Assembly: GCF_014654785.1 (NCBI RefSeq)
Contig: NZ_BNBD01000004.1
Span: 248,001 to 312,000 of the forward strand
Origin: Streptomyces mashuensis
GTDB lineage: Bacteria > Actinomycetota > Actinomycetes > Streptomycetales > Streptomycetaceae
DNA length: 64,000 bases
Direction of reading: 5' to 3'
Positions 47,135-55,889 of the stretch are shown here, piece by piece. Positions within the stretch are counted from its first letter, which is position 1, and each line of letters opens with the position of its first letter. Both the position numbers and the translations under genes were made by a program. The notes below the pieces were generated by a model. It worked only from the letters and a program-made list of their open reading frames with translations. It was not told the origin of the DNA and ran no database searches.

Positions 47135-48652
47135 ATGACCGCGAACACCGAGCGCTTCCGCGAGTTCAAGATGCCCGACGTGGGCGAGGGACTCACCGAG
47201 GCCGAGATCCTCAAGTGGTACGTCCAGCCGGGCGACACCGTCTCCGACGGACAGGTGGTGTGCGAGGTGGAGACGGCCAAGGCGGCCGTCGAACTCCCCA
47301 TCCCCTACGACGGCGTCGTGCACGAGCTGCGCTTCCCCGAGGGCACCACCGTCGACGTGGGCCAGGTGATCATCTCCGTGGACACCCGGCCGGAGGCGGG
47401 GCCCGCGGAGGAGGCCCCGGCCTCGACCGCCGCGCACGCGGAGAGCACCGCCCAGGCCGCCCCCGCCCTGCCCGCCGAGGGCGAGGAGGAGCCCGCCCAG
47501 GGCCGCCAGGCCGTCCTCGTCGGCTACGGCGCCGCGCCCTCGTCCACCAAGCGCCGGCCCCGCAAGGCCCGCCCCGAGGCGTCCGCGCCCGCCCCCGTGG
47601 CCGCCGCCCTCCAGGCGGAGCTCAACGGCCACGCGCCGGCGCCCGCCCCGGCGGCCGCCGTGCCGTGCGCGCCGCGCGTGCCCGCACCCGCCGCCCCGGC
47701 GGCGCCCGCCGCGGCCCGGCCGCTGGCCAAGCCGCCGGTGCGCAAGCTCGCCAAGGACCTGGGCATCGACCTGGCGTCCGTCACCCCCACCGGCCCCGAC
47801 GGCGTCGTCACCCGCGACGACGTGCACGCGGCGGCCACGGCGCTGACGGCCGCCCCGGCAGCCGCCGCCCCTGTCGCACCCGAAGCACCCGCCGCTCCCG
47901 TCGCCCCCGAGGCCGCGCCGCAGGGCCCCGTGGCGGTCCCGGCCGGCGCCCGCGAGACCCGCATCCCCGTCAAGGGCGTGCGCAAGGCGACCGCGCAGGC
48001 GATGGTGGCCAGCGCGTTCACCGCGCCGCACGTGACGGAGTTCGTCACCGTCGACGTCACGCGCACCATGAAGCTGGTGGAGAAGCTCAAGGCCGACCCG
48101 GACATGGCCGGCCTGCGGGTCAACCCGCTGCTCATCGTCGCCAAGGCGCTCCTGACGGCCATCCGCCGCAACCCGGACGTCAACGCGTCGTGGGACGAGG
48201 AGAACCAGGAGATCGTCCTCAAGCACTACGTGAACCTGGGCATCGCCGCCGCCACGCCGCGCGGCCTCATCGTGCCGAACATCAAGGACGCCCACGCCAA
48301 GACGCTCCCCGAGCTGTCGCAGGCGCTGGCGGACCTGGTGGCGACCGCGCGGGAGGGGAAGACGAGCCCGGCGGACATGAGCGGCGGCACCGTCACCATC
48401 ACCAACGTCGGCGTCTTCGGCGTCGACACCGGCACGCCCATCCTCAACCCCGGCGAGTCGGCGATCCTGGCGGTGGGCGCCATCAAGCTCCAGCCGTGGG
48501 TGCACAAGGGCAAGGTCAAGCCGCGCCACGTCACCACGCTCGCGCTGTCCTTCGACCACCGCCTCGTCGACGGCGAACTGGGCTCCAAGGTCCTCGCCGA
48601 CATCGCGGCGGTCCTGGAGGACCCGCAGCGGCGCCTGGTGACCTGGGGCTGA
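47135..48652 (+). CDS. bkdC: 2-oxoacid dehydrogenase E2 acyltransferase (operon 1)
   Basis: A 505-residue E2 component with an N-terminal lipoyl domain (Lys in VETAKAAVELP), a long Ala/Pro-rich linker and a peripheral-subunit-binding domain (KPPVRKLAKDLGIDLASVTP). A second flexible linker and the catalytic domain ending FDHRLVDGELGSKVLADI follow. It is longer than the operon 2 copy because of the linkers. The ATG at 47135 is 7 bases after GGAGAGG; a GTG at 47129 is in frame but too close to it. E3 is again absent. Confidence 0.94.
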   Translation: MTANTERFREFKMPDVGEGLTEAEILKWYVQPGDTVSDGQVVCEVETAKAAVELPIPYDGVVHELRFPEGTTVDVGQVIISVDTRPEAGPAEEAPASTAAHAESTAQAAPALPAEGEEEPAQGRQAVLVGYGAAPSSTKRRPRKARPEASAPAPVAAALQAELNGHAPAPAPAAAVPCAPRVPAPAAPAAPAAARPLAKPPVRKLAKDLGIDLASVTPTGPDGVVTRDDVHAAATALTAAPAAAAPVAPEAPAAPVAPEAAPQGPVAVPAGARETRIPVKGVRKATAQAMVASAFTAPHVTEFVTVDVTRTMKLVEKLKADPDMAGLRVNPLLIVAKALLTAIRRNPDVNASWDEENQEIVLKHYVNLGIAAATPRGLIVPNIKDAHAKTLPELSQALADLVATAREGKTSPADMSGGTVTITNVGVFGVDTGTPILNPGESAILAVGAIKLQPWVHKGKVKPRHVTTLALSFDHRLVDGELGSKVLADIAAVLEDPQRRLVTWG

Positions 48653-48678
48653 GCCCCCGGCTGCCGCCCGTACGGGCG

Positions 48679-48762
48679 CACGCGGCGCGGGGCCCGGACG
48701 CTCCCCCTCCTCACCCCCCTCCCGTGAGGAGCGGCCAGGACGTCCGGGCCCCGCGCCGTGTG
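48679..48762 (+). terminator. long stem-loop after bkd operon 1
   Basis: A 22-bp outer stem (48679-48700 with 48741-48762, one G-T pair) encloses a 40-base loop that contains its own perfect 8-bp hairpin (48707-48714 with 48724-48731). It follows the E2 stop by about 27 bases and is most likely a terminator, though it is much larger than the others here. Confidence 0.7.
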
Positions 48763-48830
48763 CTGAGCGGCCTCGGGCCCGCCACCGGCACGGGTGGAAT
48801 GGCCCGTCTGGGCAATTTACTGAAGAATGA

Positions 48831-48849
48831 CCGACACTTGCAGTGTCGG
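48831..48849. promoter_or_regulatory. palindromic operator before the MmyB-type regulator
   Basis: CCGACACT-TGC-AGTGTCGG is a perfect 8-bp inverted repeat with a 3-base centre. It lies 26-44 bases upstream of the preferred GTG start and overlaps an alternative ATG start, so it probably allows autoregulation. Confidence 0.7.
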
Positions 48850-48874
48850 ATCGGAAGGCCATCAGGAGGCCGCG

Positions 48875-49744
48875 GTGGACCGCGAGGACGGCCACGACCC
48901 CGGCGGTGACCACGACCACGGCGGCGACCACGGCCACGCGGACGGCGAGTCCATCAGCCGTCTGCTCCGCGCCTGGCGGGCCCGCGTCGACGCCCGGACG
49001 GTTCCCGAGCTGCGCGGCGTGTCGCCCCGCCCCGGCCGCCGCCTCTCCCAGCGGCACGTGGCCCGGCTGACCGGCGTCAGCGAGGGCTGGTACCGCGCCC
49101 TGGAGGCCGGCCGCCGGCACGACTTCTCCGAGGGCTTCCTGCTGCGCGTGGCCCGCGCCCTGCGGCTGAGCGAGGCCGAGACCCTCACCCTCTTCCTCGC
49201 CGTCAGCGGCCGCAGACCCCCCGAGACCGGCCGCACCCCCGCCGCACCCCCCGCCCCCGGCCTCCCCGCCGGCGTCCGCACCCTGCTCGAACGCCAGGTC
49301 GGCTGCCCCGCCTACCTCTCCGACGGTGCCTGGAACATCGTCGCCGCCAACGCCCTCATGGGCGCCTGGTTCCCCTGGGTGCTGCGCCCCCGCCCCAACC
49401 TCATGCGCTGGGCGCTGCTGCACCCCGAGGCCCGCGAGCAGATGCTCGACTGGGATGACAGCTGCGCCCGCGTCTACCTGGCCATGCTGCGCGTGGCCGC
49501 CAACAGCGACCCGGGCAACGCCGAACTGCGCGCGCTCGTCGCCGAGATCCTCGACGCGGACGCCGACTGCCGCCGCATCTGGGCCGAGGAGCACGACGTG
49601 GTCGAGCACCGCGACGGCCACGTCTTCCGGCTGTGCCTGCCGTACCACGACCACAGGGAGATCCGGGTGACGAGCCACGTCCTGCTCCCCATCCAGCGTC
49701 AGGACCTGCGGTTCGTCCTCATCACGCCCGTCGACGAGGACTGA
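48875..49744 (+). CDS. XRE-family regulator with MmyB-like ligand domain and His-rich N-terminus
   Basis: A 289-residue regulator. The N-terminal tail (about 7-25) is rich in His and Asp (GHDPGGDHDHGGDHGHADG). An XRE HTH follows (about 50-110, LSQRHVARLTGVSEGWYRAL), then the MmyB-like ligand-binding domain (about 135-285: PAYLSDGAWNIVAANALMGAWFPWV style). I chose the GTG at 48875 because AGGAGG lies 5 bases upstream. The ATG at 48827 would place the palindromic operator inside the gene. Ligands of MmyB domains are thought to be fatty acids or acyl compounds; the His-rich tail adds a possible metal input. Confidence 0.88.
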   Translation: MDREDGHDPGGDHDHGGDHGHADGESISRLLRAWRARVDARTVPELRGVSPRPGRRLSQRHVARLTGVSEGWYRALEAGRRHDFSEGFLLRVARALRLSEAETLTLFLAVSGRRPPETGRTPAAPPAPGLPAGVRTLLERQVGCPAYLSDGAWNIVAANALMGAWFPWVLRPRPNLMRWALLHPEAREQMLDWDDSCARVYLAMLRVAANSDPGNAELRALVAEILDADADCRRIWAEEHDVVEHRDGHVFRLCLPYHDHREIRVTSHVLLPIQRQDLRFVLITPVDED

Positions 49745-49797
49745 CGGAGAACCGGCACCGGGCAGGCCGTCCGCGGGCCGCCGCGGGCCGTCCGTCG

Positions 49798-49820
49798 GGC
49801 CGTCCGTATGGCGGACGGCC
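49798..49820 (+). terminator. hairpin after the MmyB-type regulator
   Basis: A perfect 9-bp stem (GGCCGTCCG/CGGACGGCC) with a TATGG loop lies 54 bases after the stop codon and just before the GntR promoter. Confidence 0.7.
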
Positions 49821-49857
49821 TCTCATCAGCCGTCCGTGTTGTATCTATGCTGTGCGC

Positions 49858-50520
49858 ATGCCGACCGCCCCCGCCGTCCGCACCCCCCGCCCCGCCGCCG
49901 CCGACCGCGCGTACGCGCACGTCAAGGAGGCCGTACTGCACCGGCGTTACGCCGGCGGCACCCTGCTGACGGAGGGTGATGTCGCCCAGGCCGTGGGCGT
50001 CTCCCGCACCCCGGTCCGCGAGGCGCTGCTGCGGCTGGAGGGGGAGGGACTCCTCAAGCTGTACCCCAAGAAGGGGGCGCTCGTGCTCGCCGTGGACGCG
50101 CAGGAGATCGCGGACGTGGTGGAGACGCGGCTGCTGGTGGAGAAGCACGCCGCGGGCAAGGCCGTCCCGGCCTCCCCGGCCCTGATCGCCCGCCTGGAGG
50201 AGCACGTCGAGACGATGAGACGGCAGGCGGAGGCGGGCGACCTCGCGGCCGTGTCCGACAGCGACCGAGCGTTCCACGCCGAGATCGTGCGCAACGCCGG
50301 CAACCGCATCCTCGCCGGCCTCTACGAGCAGCTCCGCGACCGGCAGCTGCGCATGGGCGTCGCCGTGCTGCACGCCCACCCCGACCGCATCGCGCGGAGC
50401 ATCGCCGAACACACCGAGATCCTCGAAGCGCTGCGCTCCGGGGACGCCGGGGCGGCCACCGCCGCCGTGGACCGGCACATCCACCGGTTCAGCAACCTCG
50501 CCCGGGGGGACATCCGATGA
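49858..50520 (+). CDS. GntR-family regulator (FCD domain)
   Basis: A 220-residue regulator with an N-terminal winged HTH (about 14-80, AYAHVKEAVLHRRYAGGTLL, GVSRTPVREALLRLEGEGLL) and a helical FCD ligand domain. The FCD domain contributes metal-binding His/Asp residues (SDRAFHAEIVRNAGN, EHTEILEALRSGD, DRHIHRF). The ATG at 49858 has no Shine-Dalgarno sequence. A TATCTATGCT stretch (49842-49851) directly upstream may be its -10 region, which would give a leaderless or near-leaderless mRNA. Its stop overlaps the MFS gene (ATGA), so it likely controls the transporter. Confidence 0.9.
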   Translation: MPTAPAVRTPRPAAADRAYAHVKEAVLHRRYAGGTLLTEGDVAQAVGVSRTPVREALLRLEGEGLLKLYPKKGALVLAVDAQEIADVVETRLLVEKHAAGKAVPASPALIARLEEHVETMRRQAEAGDLAAVSDSDRAFHAEIVRNAGNRILAGLYEQLRDRQLRMGVAVLHAHPDRIARSIAEHTEILEALRSGDAGAATAAVDRHIHRFSNLARGDIR

Positions 50521-51848
50521 GCTCAGCCGGACCGAGCGGCTGCGCCACCCTGCCCGGCGACCCGCCCGGCGGCCGCCGGGCGGTGGCCGTCTGGGGCGTG
50601 GGCGTCGCCGTCTACTTCGTCGCCATCATCTTCCGCACCAGCCTGGGCGTGGCCGGCCTGGACGCCGCCGAGCGCTTCGGCATCGGCGCCTCCGCGCTGT
50701 CCACCTTCTCCATACTCCAGTTGCTGGTCTACGCCGGCATGCAGATACCCGTCGGCCTCATGGTCGACCGGCTGGGCACCCGTACGGTGCTCGCCCTGGG
50801 CGCCGCCCTGTTCACCGCCGGGCAGGCCGGGTTCGCCCTCAGCCACTCCTACGCCGCCGCCCTCGCCTGCCGGGCCCTGCTGGGCCTGGGCGACGCGATG
50901 ACGTTCATCAGCGTGCTGCGGCTGGGCGCCCGCTGGTTCCCCGCCCGCACCGGGCCCCTCATCGCCCAGGTGGCCGCGCTCATCGGGATGGGCGGCAACC
51001 TCGTCTCCACCGTCGTCCTGGCCCGGCTGCTGCACGACGCCGGGTGGACCGCCACCTTCGGCGGCAGCGCCGCCGCCGGGCTGCTGGTGCTCCTGCTGGC
51101 CCTGCTCTTCCTCCAGGACCACCCCGACGGCCACGCACCCGCGCCCGGCCCCCGCCCCGGCAAGGGCTTCGTCCGGCAGCAGGTCGTCCGCGCCTGGAGG
51201 GAACCCGGCACCCGGCTGGGCCTGTGGGCGCACTTCACCACGCAGTTCCCCGTCCTGGTCTTCCTGCTGCTGTGGGGCATGCCGTTCCTGGTGGAGGCGC
51301 AGGGCCTGTCCCTCGACACCGCCGGCACGCTGCTCACCCTCGTCGTGCTCGTCAGCATGGTCGTCGGCCTCGTCTACGGGCAGATCGTGGCCCGCCACCA
51401 CGCCGCCCGCCTCCCGCTGGTGCTGGGCACCCTCACCGCGACGGCCCTGCTCTGGGCGGCGGTCCTCGTCTGGCCCGGCCACGCGCCGCTGTGGTTGCTG
51501 GTGACGCTGTGCGTGGTGCTGGGCGCCTGCGGCCCGTCGTCGATGGTCGGCTTCGACTTCGCCCGGCCCGCCAACCCGCCGGAACGGCAGGGCACCGCCT
51601 CCGGCATCGTCAACATGGGCGGCTTCGTCGCCACCATCACCACGCTGCTGGCCGTCGGCCTCCTCCTGGACGCCACCGGCGACAACTACCGCCTGGCGTT
51701 CGCCTCCGTCTTCGTCCTCCAGGCCGTGGGCCTCTCGCAGATCCTGCGGCTGCGCGGACGCGCCTCGCAGCGCGAACGGGAACGCGTCGTGGCGTCACGG
51801 GTGGAGACCGTGCACGTACCGGTGAACCAGGGCGACCTCACGGCGTGA
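50517..51848 (+). CDS. MFS transporter
   Basis: A 443-residue membrane protein with 12 predicted helices. MFS signatures are GLMVDRLGTRTVLALGAALF (the loop 2-3 motif) and ALLGLGDAMTFISVLRLGARW. Basic residues are concentrated in the C-terminal tail (RGRASQRERERVVASR). The nearest groups are nitrate/nitrite- or organic-acid-type porters by general layout, but the substrate is not clear. It is coupled to the GntR gene, which suggests import or export of a metabolite that the FCD domain senses. Confidence 0.9.
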   Translation: MSSAGPSGCATLPGDPPGGRRAVAVWGVGVAVYFVAIIFRTSLGVAGLDAAERFGIGASALSTFSILQLLVYAGMQIPVGLMVDRLGTRTVLALGAALFTAGQAGFALSHSYAAALACRALLGLGDAMTFISVLRLGARWFPARTGPLIAQVAALIGMGGNLVSTVVLARLLHDAGWTATFGGSAAAGLLVLLLALLFLQDHPDGHAPAPGPRPGKGFVRQQVVRAWREPGTRLGLWAHFTTQFPVLVFLLLWGMPFLVEAQGLSLDTAGTLLTLVVLVSMVVGLVYGQIVARHHAARLPLVLGTLTATALLWAAVLVWPGHAPLWLLVTLCVVLGACGPSSMVGFDFARPANPPERQGTASGIVNMGGFVATITTLLAVGLLLDATGDNYRLAFASVFVLQAVGLSQILRLRGRASQRERERVVASRVETVHVPVNQGDLTA

Positions 51849-51856
51849 GCCCCCGG

Positions 51857-51892
51857 GGGCTCAGAGGGCTCAGAGGGCTCAGAGGGCTCAGG
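51857..51892. repeat. 9-bp tandem repeat (4 copies) at a convergent gene junction
   Basis: GGGCTCAGA occurs four times in tandem, the last with one changed base. It follows a perfect palindrome TGAGCCCCC/GGGGGCTCA (51846-51863) that starts at the MFS stop codon. The last copy contains the stop codon of the minus-strand gene (51888-51890). Confidence 0.9.
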
Positions 51893-52718
51893 GCGTGACC
51901 GCGAAGACGTCCAGGACCGCCTGCGCCAGCCCCTCGTCGCCCTCCACCTTGAGGCGGTCCCGCACCGCCGCGGGCCGCACCCGGCCGCACGCCAGGCGCG
52001 CGTACGTCTCCCAGTCCAGCGCCAGCGTCACCGTCGGGCCCAGCGACACCGTGCTGTCCACCGTGGCCGTGCCGCGCGGGCCCACCCGGACCGTGCGCAG
52101 GAACTCCAGCGGGCCGTGCACATCGAAGACGATCACCGAACCCTCGCGCGCCGCCGCGTCCTTGGCCACCACGCGCGGCAGCGCGCGCAGCAGGTGGTCG
52201 CGGGCCAGCACGGCTGCCGGCGAGTCCAGGTTGCCCGGCACGCCCAGCGCCCGGCGCAGGTCCTGTTCGTGCACCCACACGTCGAAGGCCCGGGTGACGA
52301 GCGACCGTTCGAGCGTCTGCTCGTGGCCGCTGCCCAGCGGCCAGCGCACCCGTGTGTGCGGGGGCCGCGACTCGTTCCGCAGCTGCCGCGATCGCCGGAT
52401 GATCGTGTACTCCAGCTCCGACGTCATCTCCAGCGCCGTGTGGCAGCGCCGCACGTCCACCTGCACCTCGATGTAGCGCGAGAACTCGTCGGTGACATGG
52501 CGGAGATCGCGCGGCAGCGTGTGAATGGGCCGTGGTTCGCCCAGCATTTCGCACTCGACGCCGATGATGTGGGAGACCACGTCGCGCACTGACCACCCCG
52601 GGCACTCCGTGGCCCGGTTCCAGTCGCTCTCGGCGAGCGGCTTGACCAATTCGTTGACGGATTCGACGGAATGGGTCCAGGCGTCGATCGCGGGCTGCAG
52701 GCTGGGGTGGACTGTCAC
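51888..52718 (-). CDS. maleylpyruvate isomerase-family (DinB/MDMPI) protein
   Basis: A 276-residue protein. The N-terminal four-helix DinB/MDMPI_N domain has the typical start (LQPAIDAWTHSVESVNELVKP, CPGWSVRDVVSHI) and later HEQDLRRALG, which supply His/Glu metal ligands. A C-terminal alpha/beta domain of the MDMPI_C or SCP2-like type follows (about 180-275). Such proteins use mycothiol as a cofactor or detoxify thiol-reactive compounds in actinobacteria. The start is GTG and the ribosome binding site is weak. The exact reaction is unknown. Confidence 0.85.
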   Translation of the reverse strand: MTVHPSLQPAIDAWTHSVESVNELVKPLAESDWNRATECPGWSVRDVVSHIIGVECEMLGEPRPIHTLPRDLRHVTDEFSRYIEVQVDVRRCHTALEMTSELEYTIIRRSRQLRNESRPPHTRVRWPLGSGHEQTLERSLVTRAFDVWVHEQDLRRALGVPGNLDSPAAVLARDHLLRALPRVVAKDAAAREGSVIVFDVHGPLEFLRTVRVGPRGTATVDSTVSLGPTVTLALDWETYARLACGRVRPAAVRDRLKVEGDEGLAQAVLDVFAVTP

Positions 52719-52855
52719 GGGCGGATCCCTCGGGCGGTGCGGTGCGGCGAGTGGGTGCGTGGCATGTGCTGTCGGGGTTCTCCACCGCTAAGTTACGCTG
52801 CCGACGGTCGCCCCGGCAGAGGTTTCGTGTGACGCATGCGGAGAGTGGTGGTACT

Positions 52856-53638
52856 GTGCGCGCCTCGTTGATCCAGTTGGGTGTGCGGGACGAGGAACCC
52901 GTCGCCGCGCGCCGTGAACGCGCCGCCGCCCTGGTCCGCGCCCAGCGCGGAGCCGGTCTCGTCGTCCTGCCCGAACTGTGGACCGTCGGCGCCTTCGCCT
53001 TCGACCGCTTCGCCGACGGCGCCGAACCCCTCGACGGCCCCACCGCCGCCGCGATGTCCGCCGCCGCCCGCGACGCGGCGGTCTGGCTGCACGCCGGCTC
53101 CGTCGTCGAACGCGACGCCGCCGGTGCCCTCTACAACACCTCCCTCGTCTTCTCGCCCGACGGCGCGCTCACCGCCACGTACCGGAAGATCCACCGATTC
53201 GGTTTCGACCGCGGCGAGGCCGTCCTCATGTCCGCGGGCACCGAGCCCGTCACCGTGGGCCTGCCCGGCCTCACCGCCGGCCTCGCCACCTGCTACGACC
53301 TGCGGTTCCCCGAGCTCTTCCGGGCCCTCACCGACGCCGGCGCGCACGCCTTCGTGCTCCCCGCGGGCTGGCCCGAGCGGCGCCGCGAGCACTGGACGCT
53401 GCTCGCCCGTGCCCGCGCCGTCGAGAACCAGGCGTACGTCCTCGCCTGCGGCACCGCCGGCACCCACGGCGGCACCCCCCAGGCCGGCCACAGCATCGTC
53501 GTCGGCCCGTGGGGCGAGGTGATCGCCGAGGCCGGCCCGGACGAGGAGGTCCTCACGGCGGAGATCGACCCGGCAGCCGTGGCCCGCACCCGGGAGGAGT
53601 TCCCGGCGCTGAAGGACCGTGTGCTGAAGCACCCGTAG
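52856..53638 (+). CDS. carbon-nitrogen hydrolase (nitrilase superfamily)
   Basis: A 260-residue amidase of the nitrilase superfamily. The catalytic Glu is in VVLPELWTVG, the Lys in YRKIHRFGFDRGE and the Cys in LATCYDLRFPELFR. The length and the CYDLRFPE motif fit the Nit1/Nit2-type amidases, which act on deaminated glutathione or omega-amides. The GTG start at 52856 lies about 10 bases after GGAGAG. It diverges from the MDMPI gene. Confidence 0.92.
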   Translation: MRASLIQLGVRDEEPVAARRERAAALVRAQRGAGLVVLPELWTVGAFAFDRFADGAEPLDGPTAAAMSAAARDAAVWLHAGSVVERDAAGALYNTSLVFSPDGALTATYRKIHRFGFDRGEAVLMSAGTEPVTVGLPGLTAGLATCYDLRFPELFRALTDAGAHAFVLPAGWPERRREHWTLLARARAVENQAYVLACGTAGTHGGTPQAGHSIVVGPWGEVIAEAGPDEEVLTAEIDPAAVARTREEFPALKDRVLKHP

Positions 53639-53725
53639 ACCGCGTGGACCGCTTCTTGAGACGCTGATCGTCCGGTCGGCGAGACACGGGAAGAGACGCC
53701 GACGCCCCTGATGTTGGATGGGGAC

Positions 53726-55540
53726 ATGGCTGCACACGCACGCGTCCGCGCCCCCGAGCTCATCGGCAAGGGCGGCTGGCTCAACACCGGTGGCAAGGAC
53801 CTCACGCTCGCGGACCTGCGGGGCCGCATCGTCATCCTCGACTTCTGGACGTTCTGCTGCGTGAACTGCCTGCACGTCCTCGACGAGCTGCGCGAGCTGG
53901 AGGAGGCCCACCGCGACACCGTCGTGATCATCGGCGTGCACTCGCCGAAGTTCGTGCACGAGGCCGACCACCGGGCCGTCGTCGACGCCGTCGAGCGCTA
54001 CGGCGTCGAGCACCCCGTCCTCGACGACCCCGAGCTCGCCACCTGGAAGCAGTACGCCGTCCGCGCCTGGCCCACCCTCGTCGTGATCGACCCCGAGGGC
54101 TACGTCGTCGCCCAGCACGCCGGCGAGGGCCACGCCCACGCCCTGGAACGCCTGGTCGGCGAGCTGGAGGCCACGCACGCCGCCAAGGGCACGCTGCACC
54201 GCGGCGACGGCCCCTACGTCCCGCCGGAGCCCGCCGCCACCGACCTGCGCTTCCCCGGCAAGGCCCTGCTGCTGCCCGGCGGCACCTTCCTCGTCTCCGA
54301 CTCCACCCGGCACGCCCTCGTCGAGCTCGCCGCCGACGGCGAGACCGTCGTCCGCCGCATCGGCACCGGCGAGCGCGGCTTGACCGACGGGCCCGCCGAG
54401 AAGGCCCGCTTCAGCGAGCCCCAGGGCCTGGCGCTGCTGCCCGACGGCACGGTCGCCGTCGCCGACACCGTCAACCACGCCCTGCGTGCGTACGACCCCG
54501 CCACCGGCGAGGTCACCACCCTGGCCGGCACGGGCCGCCAGTGGTGGCAGGGTTCGCCCACCTCCGGGCCCGCCCGCGAGGTCGACCTGTCGTCCCCCTG
54601 GGACGTCGCCTGGTTCGCCGACCGGCTGTGGATCGCCATGGCCGGCGTCCACCAGCTGTGGACGTACGACCCGCGGACCGGCACCGTCACCGCCGCGGCC
54701 GGCACCACCAACGAGGGCCTCGTCGACGGCCCCGCCGCCGACGCCTGGTTCGCCCAGCCCTCCGGCCTCGCCTCCGGCGGCGACCGCCTCTGGCTCGCCG
54801 ACTCCGAGACGTCCGCCCTCCGCTACGTCGAGCGCGACGGCGACGGCTTCGCCGTCCGCACGGCCGTCGGTGCCGGCCTGTTCGACTTCGGCCACCGCGA
54901 CGGCGACGCCGCGCAGGCCCTGTTGCAGCACCCCCTCGGCGTGACCGTGCTGCCCGACGGCTCCGTCGCCGTCTCCGACACGTACAACCACGCCCTGCGC
55001 CGCTACGACCCGGCCACCGGCCAGGTCAGCACGCTCGCCACCGACCTGCGCGAGCCGTCCGGCGCGGTCCTCGTGGGCGACGACATCGTGGTCGTCGAAT
55101 CGGCCCGGCACCGGCTGACGCGGCTGCGCCTGCCGGAGGAGGCCGTGCGCGTCGACGCCGTGGCGCACCGGACGCAGCGCGAGGCCACGGAGGTCGCCCC
55201 CGGCGCCCTCCGGCTCGACGTGGTGTTCCAGGCCCCGGCGGGCCAGAAGCTCGACACGCGGTACGGCCCCTCGACGCGGCTGCTCGTCAGCTCGACGCCG
55301 CCGGAGCTGCTGGCCGAGGGCGCGGGCCAGGGCACGGATCTCGGCCGTGACCTGGTGCTGGCGGACGGCGTGACCGAGGGCGTGCTGCACGTCTCGGCCA
55401 TGGCCGCCTCCTGCGACGACGACCCGGACAACGAATACCCGGCCTGCCATGTGCACCAGCAGGACTGGGGCGTCCCGGTCCGGGTCGTGGCGGGCGGCGC
55501 CGCCCGGCTGCCGCTGGTGCTGGCGGGCCTGGACGGCTGA
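53726..55540 (+). CDS. thioredoxin-like/NHL-repeat protein
   Basis: A 604-residue fusion. Residues 10-150 form a TlpA-like thioredoxin domain with the redox motif FWTFCCVNCLHVLDEL (C-V-N-C with an extra preceding Cys). Residues 160-480 form an NHL beta-propeller with repeated DGSVAVSDTYNHALRRYDPATG-type blades. A C-terminal domain (about 490-604) contains Cys residues in ASCDDD and EYPACH. No signal peptide is visible, so it is probably cytosolic. Related proteins in animals (NHLRC2) suggest a redox scaffold. An in-frame ATG at 53711 would add five residues. Confidence 0.9.
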   Translation: MAAHARVRAPELIGKGGWLNTGGKDLTLADLRGRIVILDFWTFCCVNCLHVLDELRELEEAHRDTVVIIGVHSPKFVHEADHRAVVDAVERYGVEHPVLDDPELATWKQYAVRAWPTLVVIDPEGYVVAQHAGEGHAHALERLVGELEATHAAKGTLHRGDGPYVPPEPAATDLRFPGKALLLPGGTFLVSDSTRHALVELAADGETVVRRIGTGERGLTDGPAEKARFSEPQGLALLPDGTVAVADTVNHALRAYDPATGEVTTLAGTGRQWWQGSPTSGPAREVDLSSPWDVAWFADRLWIAMAGVHQLWTYDPRTGTVTAAAGTTNEGLVDGPAADAWFAQPSGLASGGDRLWLADSETSALRYVERDGDGFAVRTAVGAGLFDFGHRDGDAAQALLQHPLGVTVLPDGSVAVSDTYNHALRRYDPATGQVSTLATDLREPSGAVLVGDDIVVVESARHRLTRLRLPEEAVRVDAVAHRTQREATEVAPGALRLDVVFQAPAGQKLDTRYGPSTRLLVSSTPPELLAEGAGQGTDLGRDLVLADGVTEGVLHVSAMAASCDDDPDNEYPACHVHQQDWGVPVRVVAGGAARLPLVLAGLDG

Positions 55541-55559
55541 CCGCGCTCCTGGGGTCCGG

Positions 55560-55784
55560 TCACCGGACGAACCGGTGGTCCTCCTCCACGACGGGGGCCG
55601 CCGGGGGCGGGGGCTGCATGCGGCGGCGCTTGAAGACGGTCACGTAGGCGCTCAGGCCGAGGAAACCGGCCGCCATGAGGATCAGCCCCACCAGGGGGAC
55701 GTTCACGCCGTCGGCTTTCCAGTCGACGGCGAACGTCAGGATCCCGCCCGCGGCGATCAGACCAATGCACCATCCCATGCCCAT
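55560..55784 (-). CDS. small two-TM membrane protein, DUF6458-like
   Basis: A 74-residue protein with two membrane helices (about 4-20 and 28-50) separated by VDWKADGVNVPLVG, followed by a basic RRRM and a Pro-rich tail. The pattern GxGxxIGLIAAGGILTFAVD and LVGLILMAAGFLGL resembles DUF6458. The ATG at 55784 has GGGAGG 6 bases upstream; a start further up is less likely. The stop codon lies inside a GTCCGGTCACCGGAC palindrome shared with the convergent NHL gene. Confidence 0.75.
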   Translation of the reverse strand: MGMGWCIGLIAAGGILTFAVDWKADGVNVPLVGLILMAAGFLGLSAYVTVFKRRRMQPPPPAAPVVEEDHRFVR

Positions 55785-55889
55785 GGGTTGCCTCCCGGAG
55801 TTCGGCGTAGGTCGCCGGCCTGGCCGGCTGGGCACAGGTGCGGCTACCCCGCCGGTCCGGGCTGGAACGTCCGGGCCGGAACTCCCGGG

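Noticed and set aside
51857..51892. The 9-bp tandem repeat as a CRISPR array
   Set aside because: Repeats are only 9 bases with no spacers, and no cas genes are nearby.
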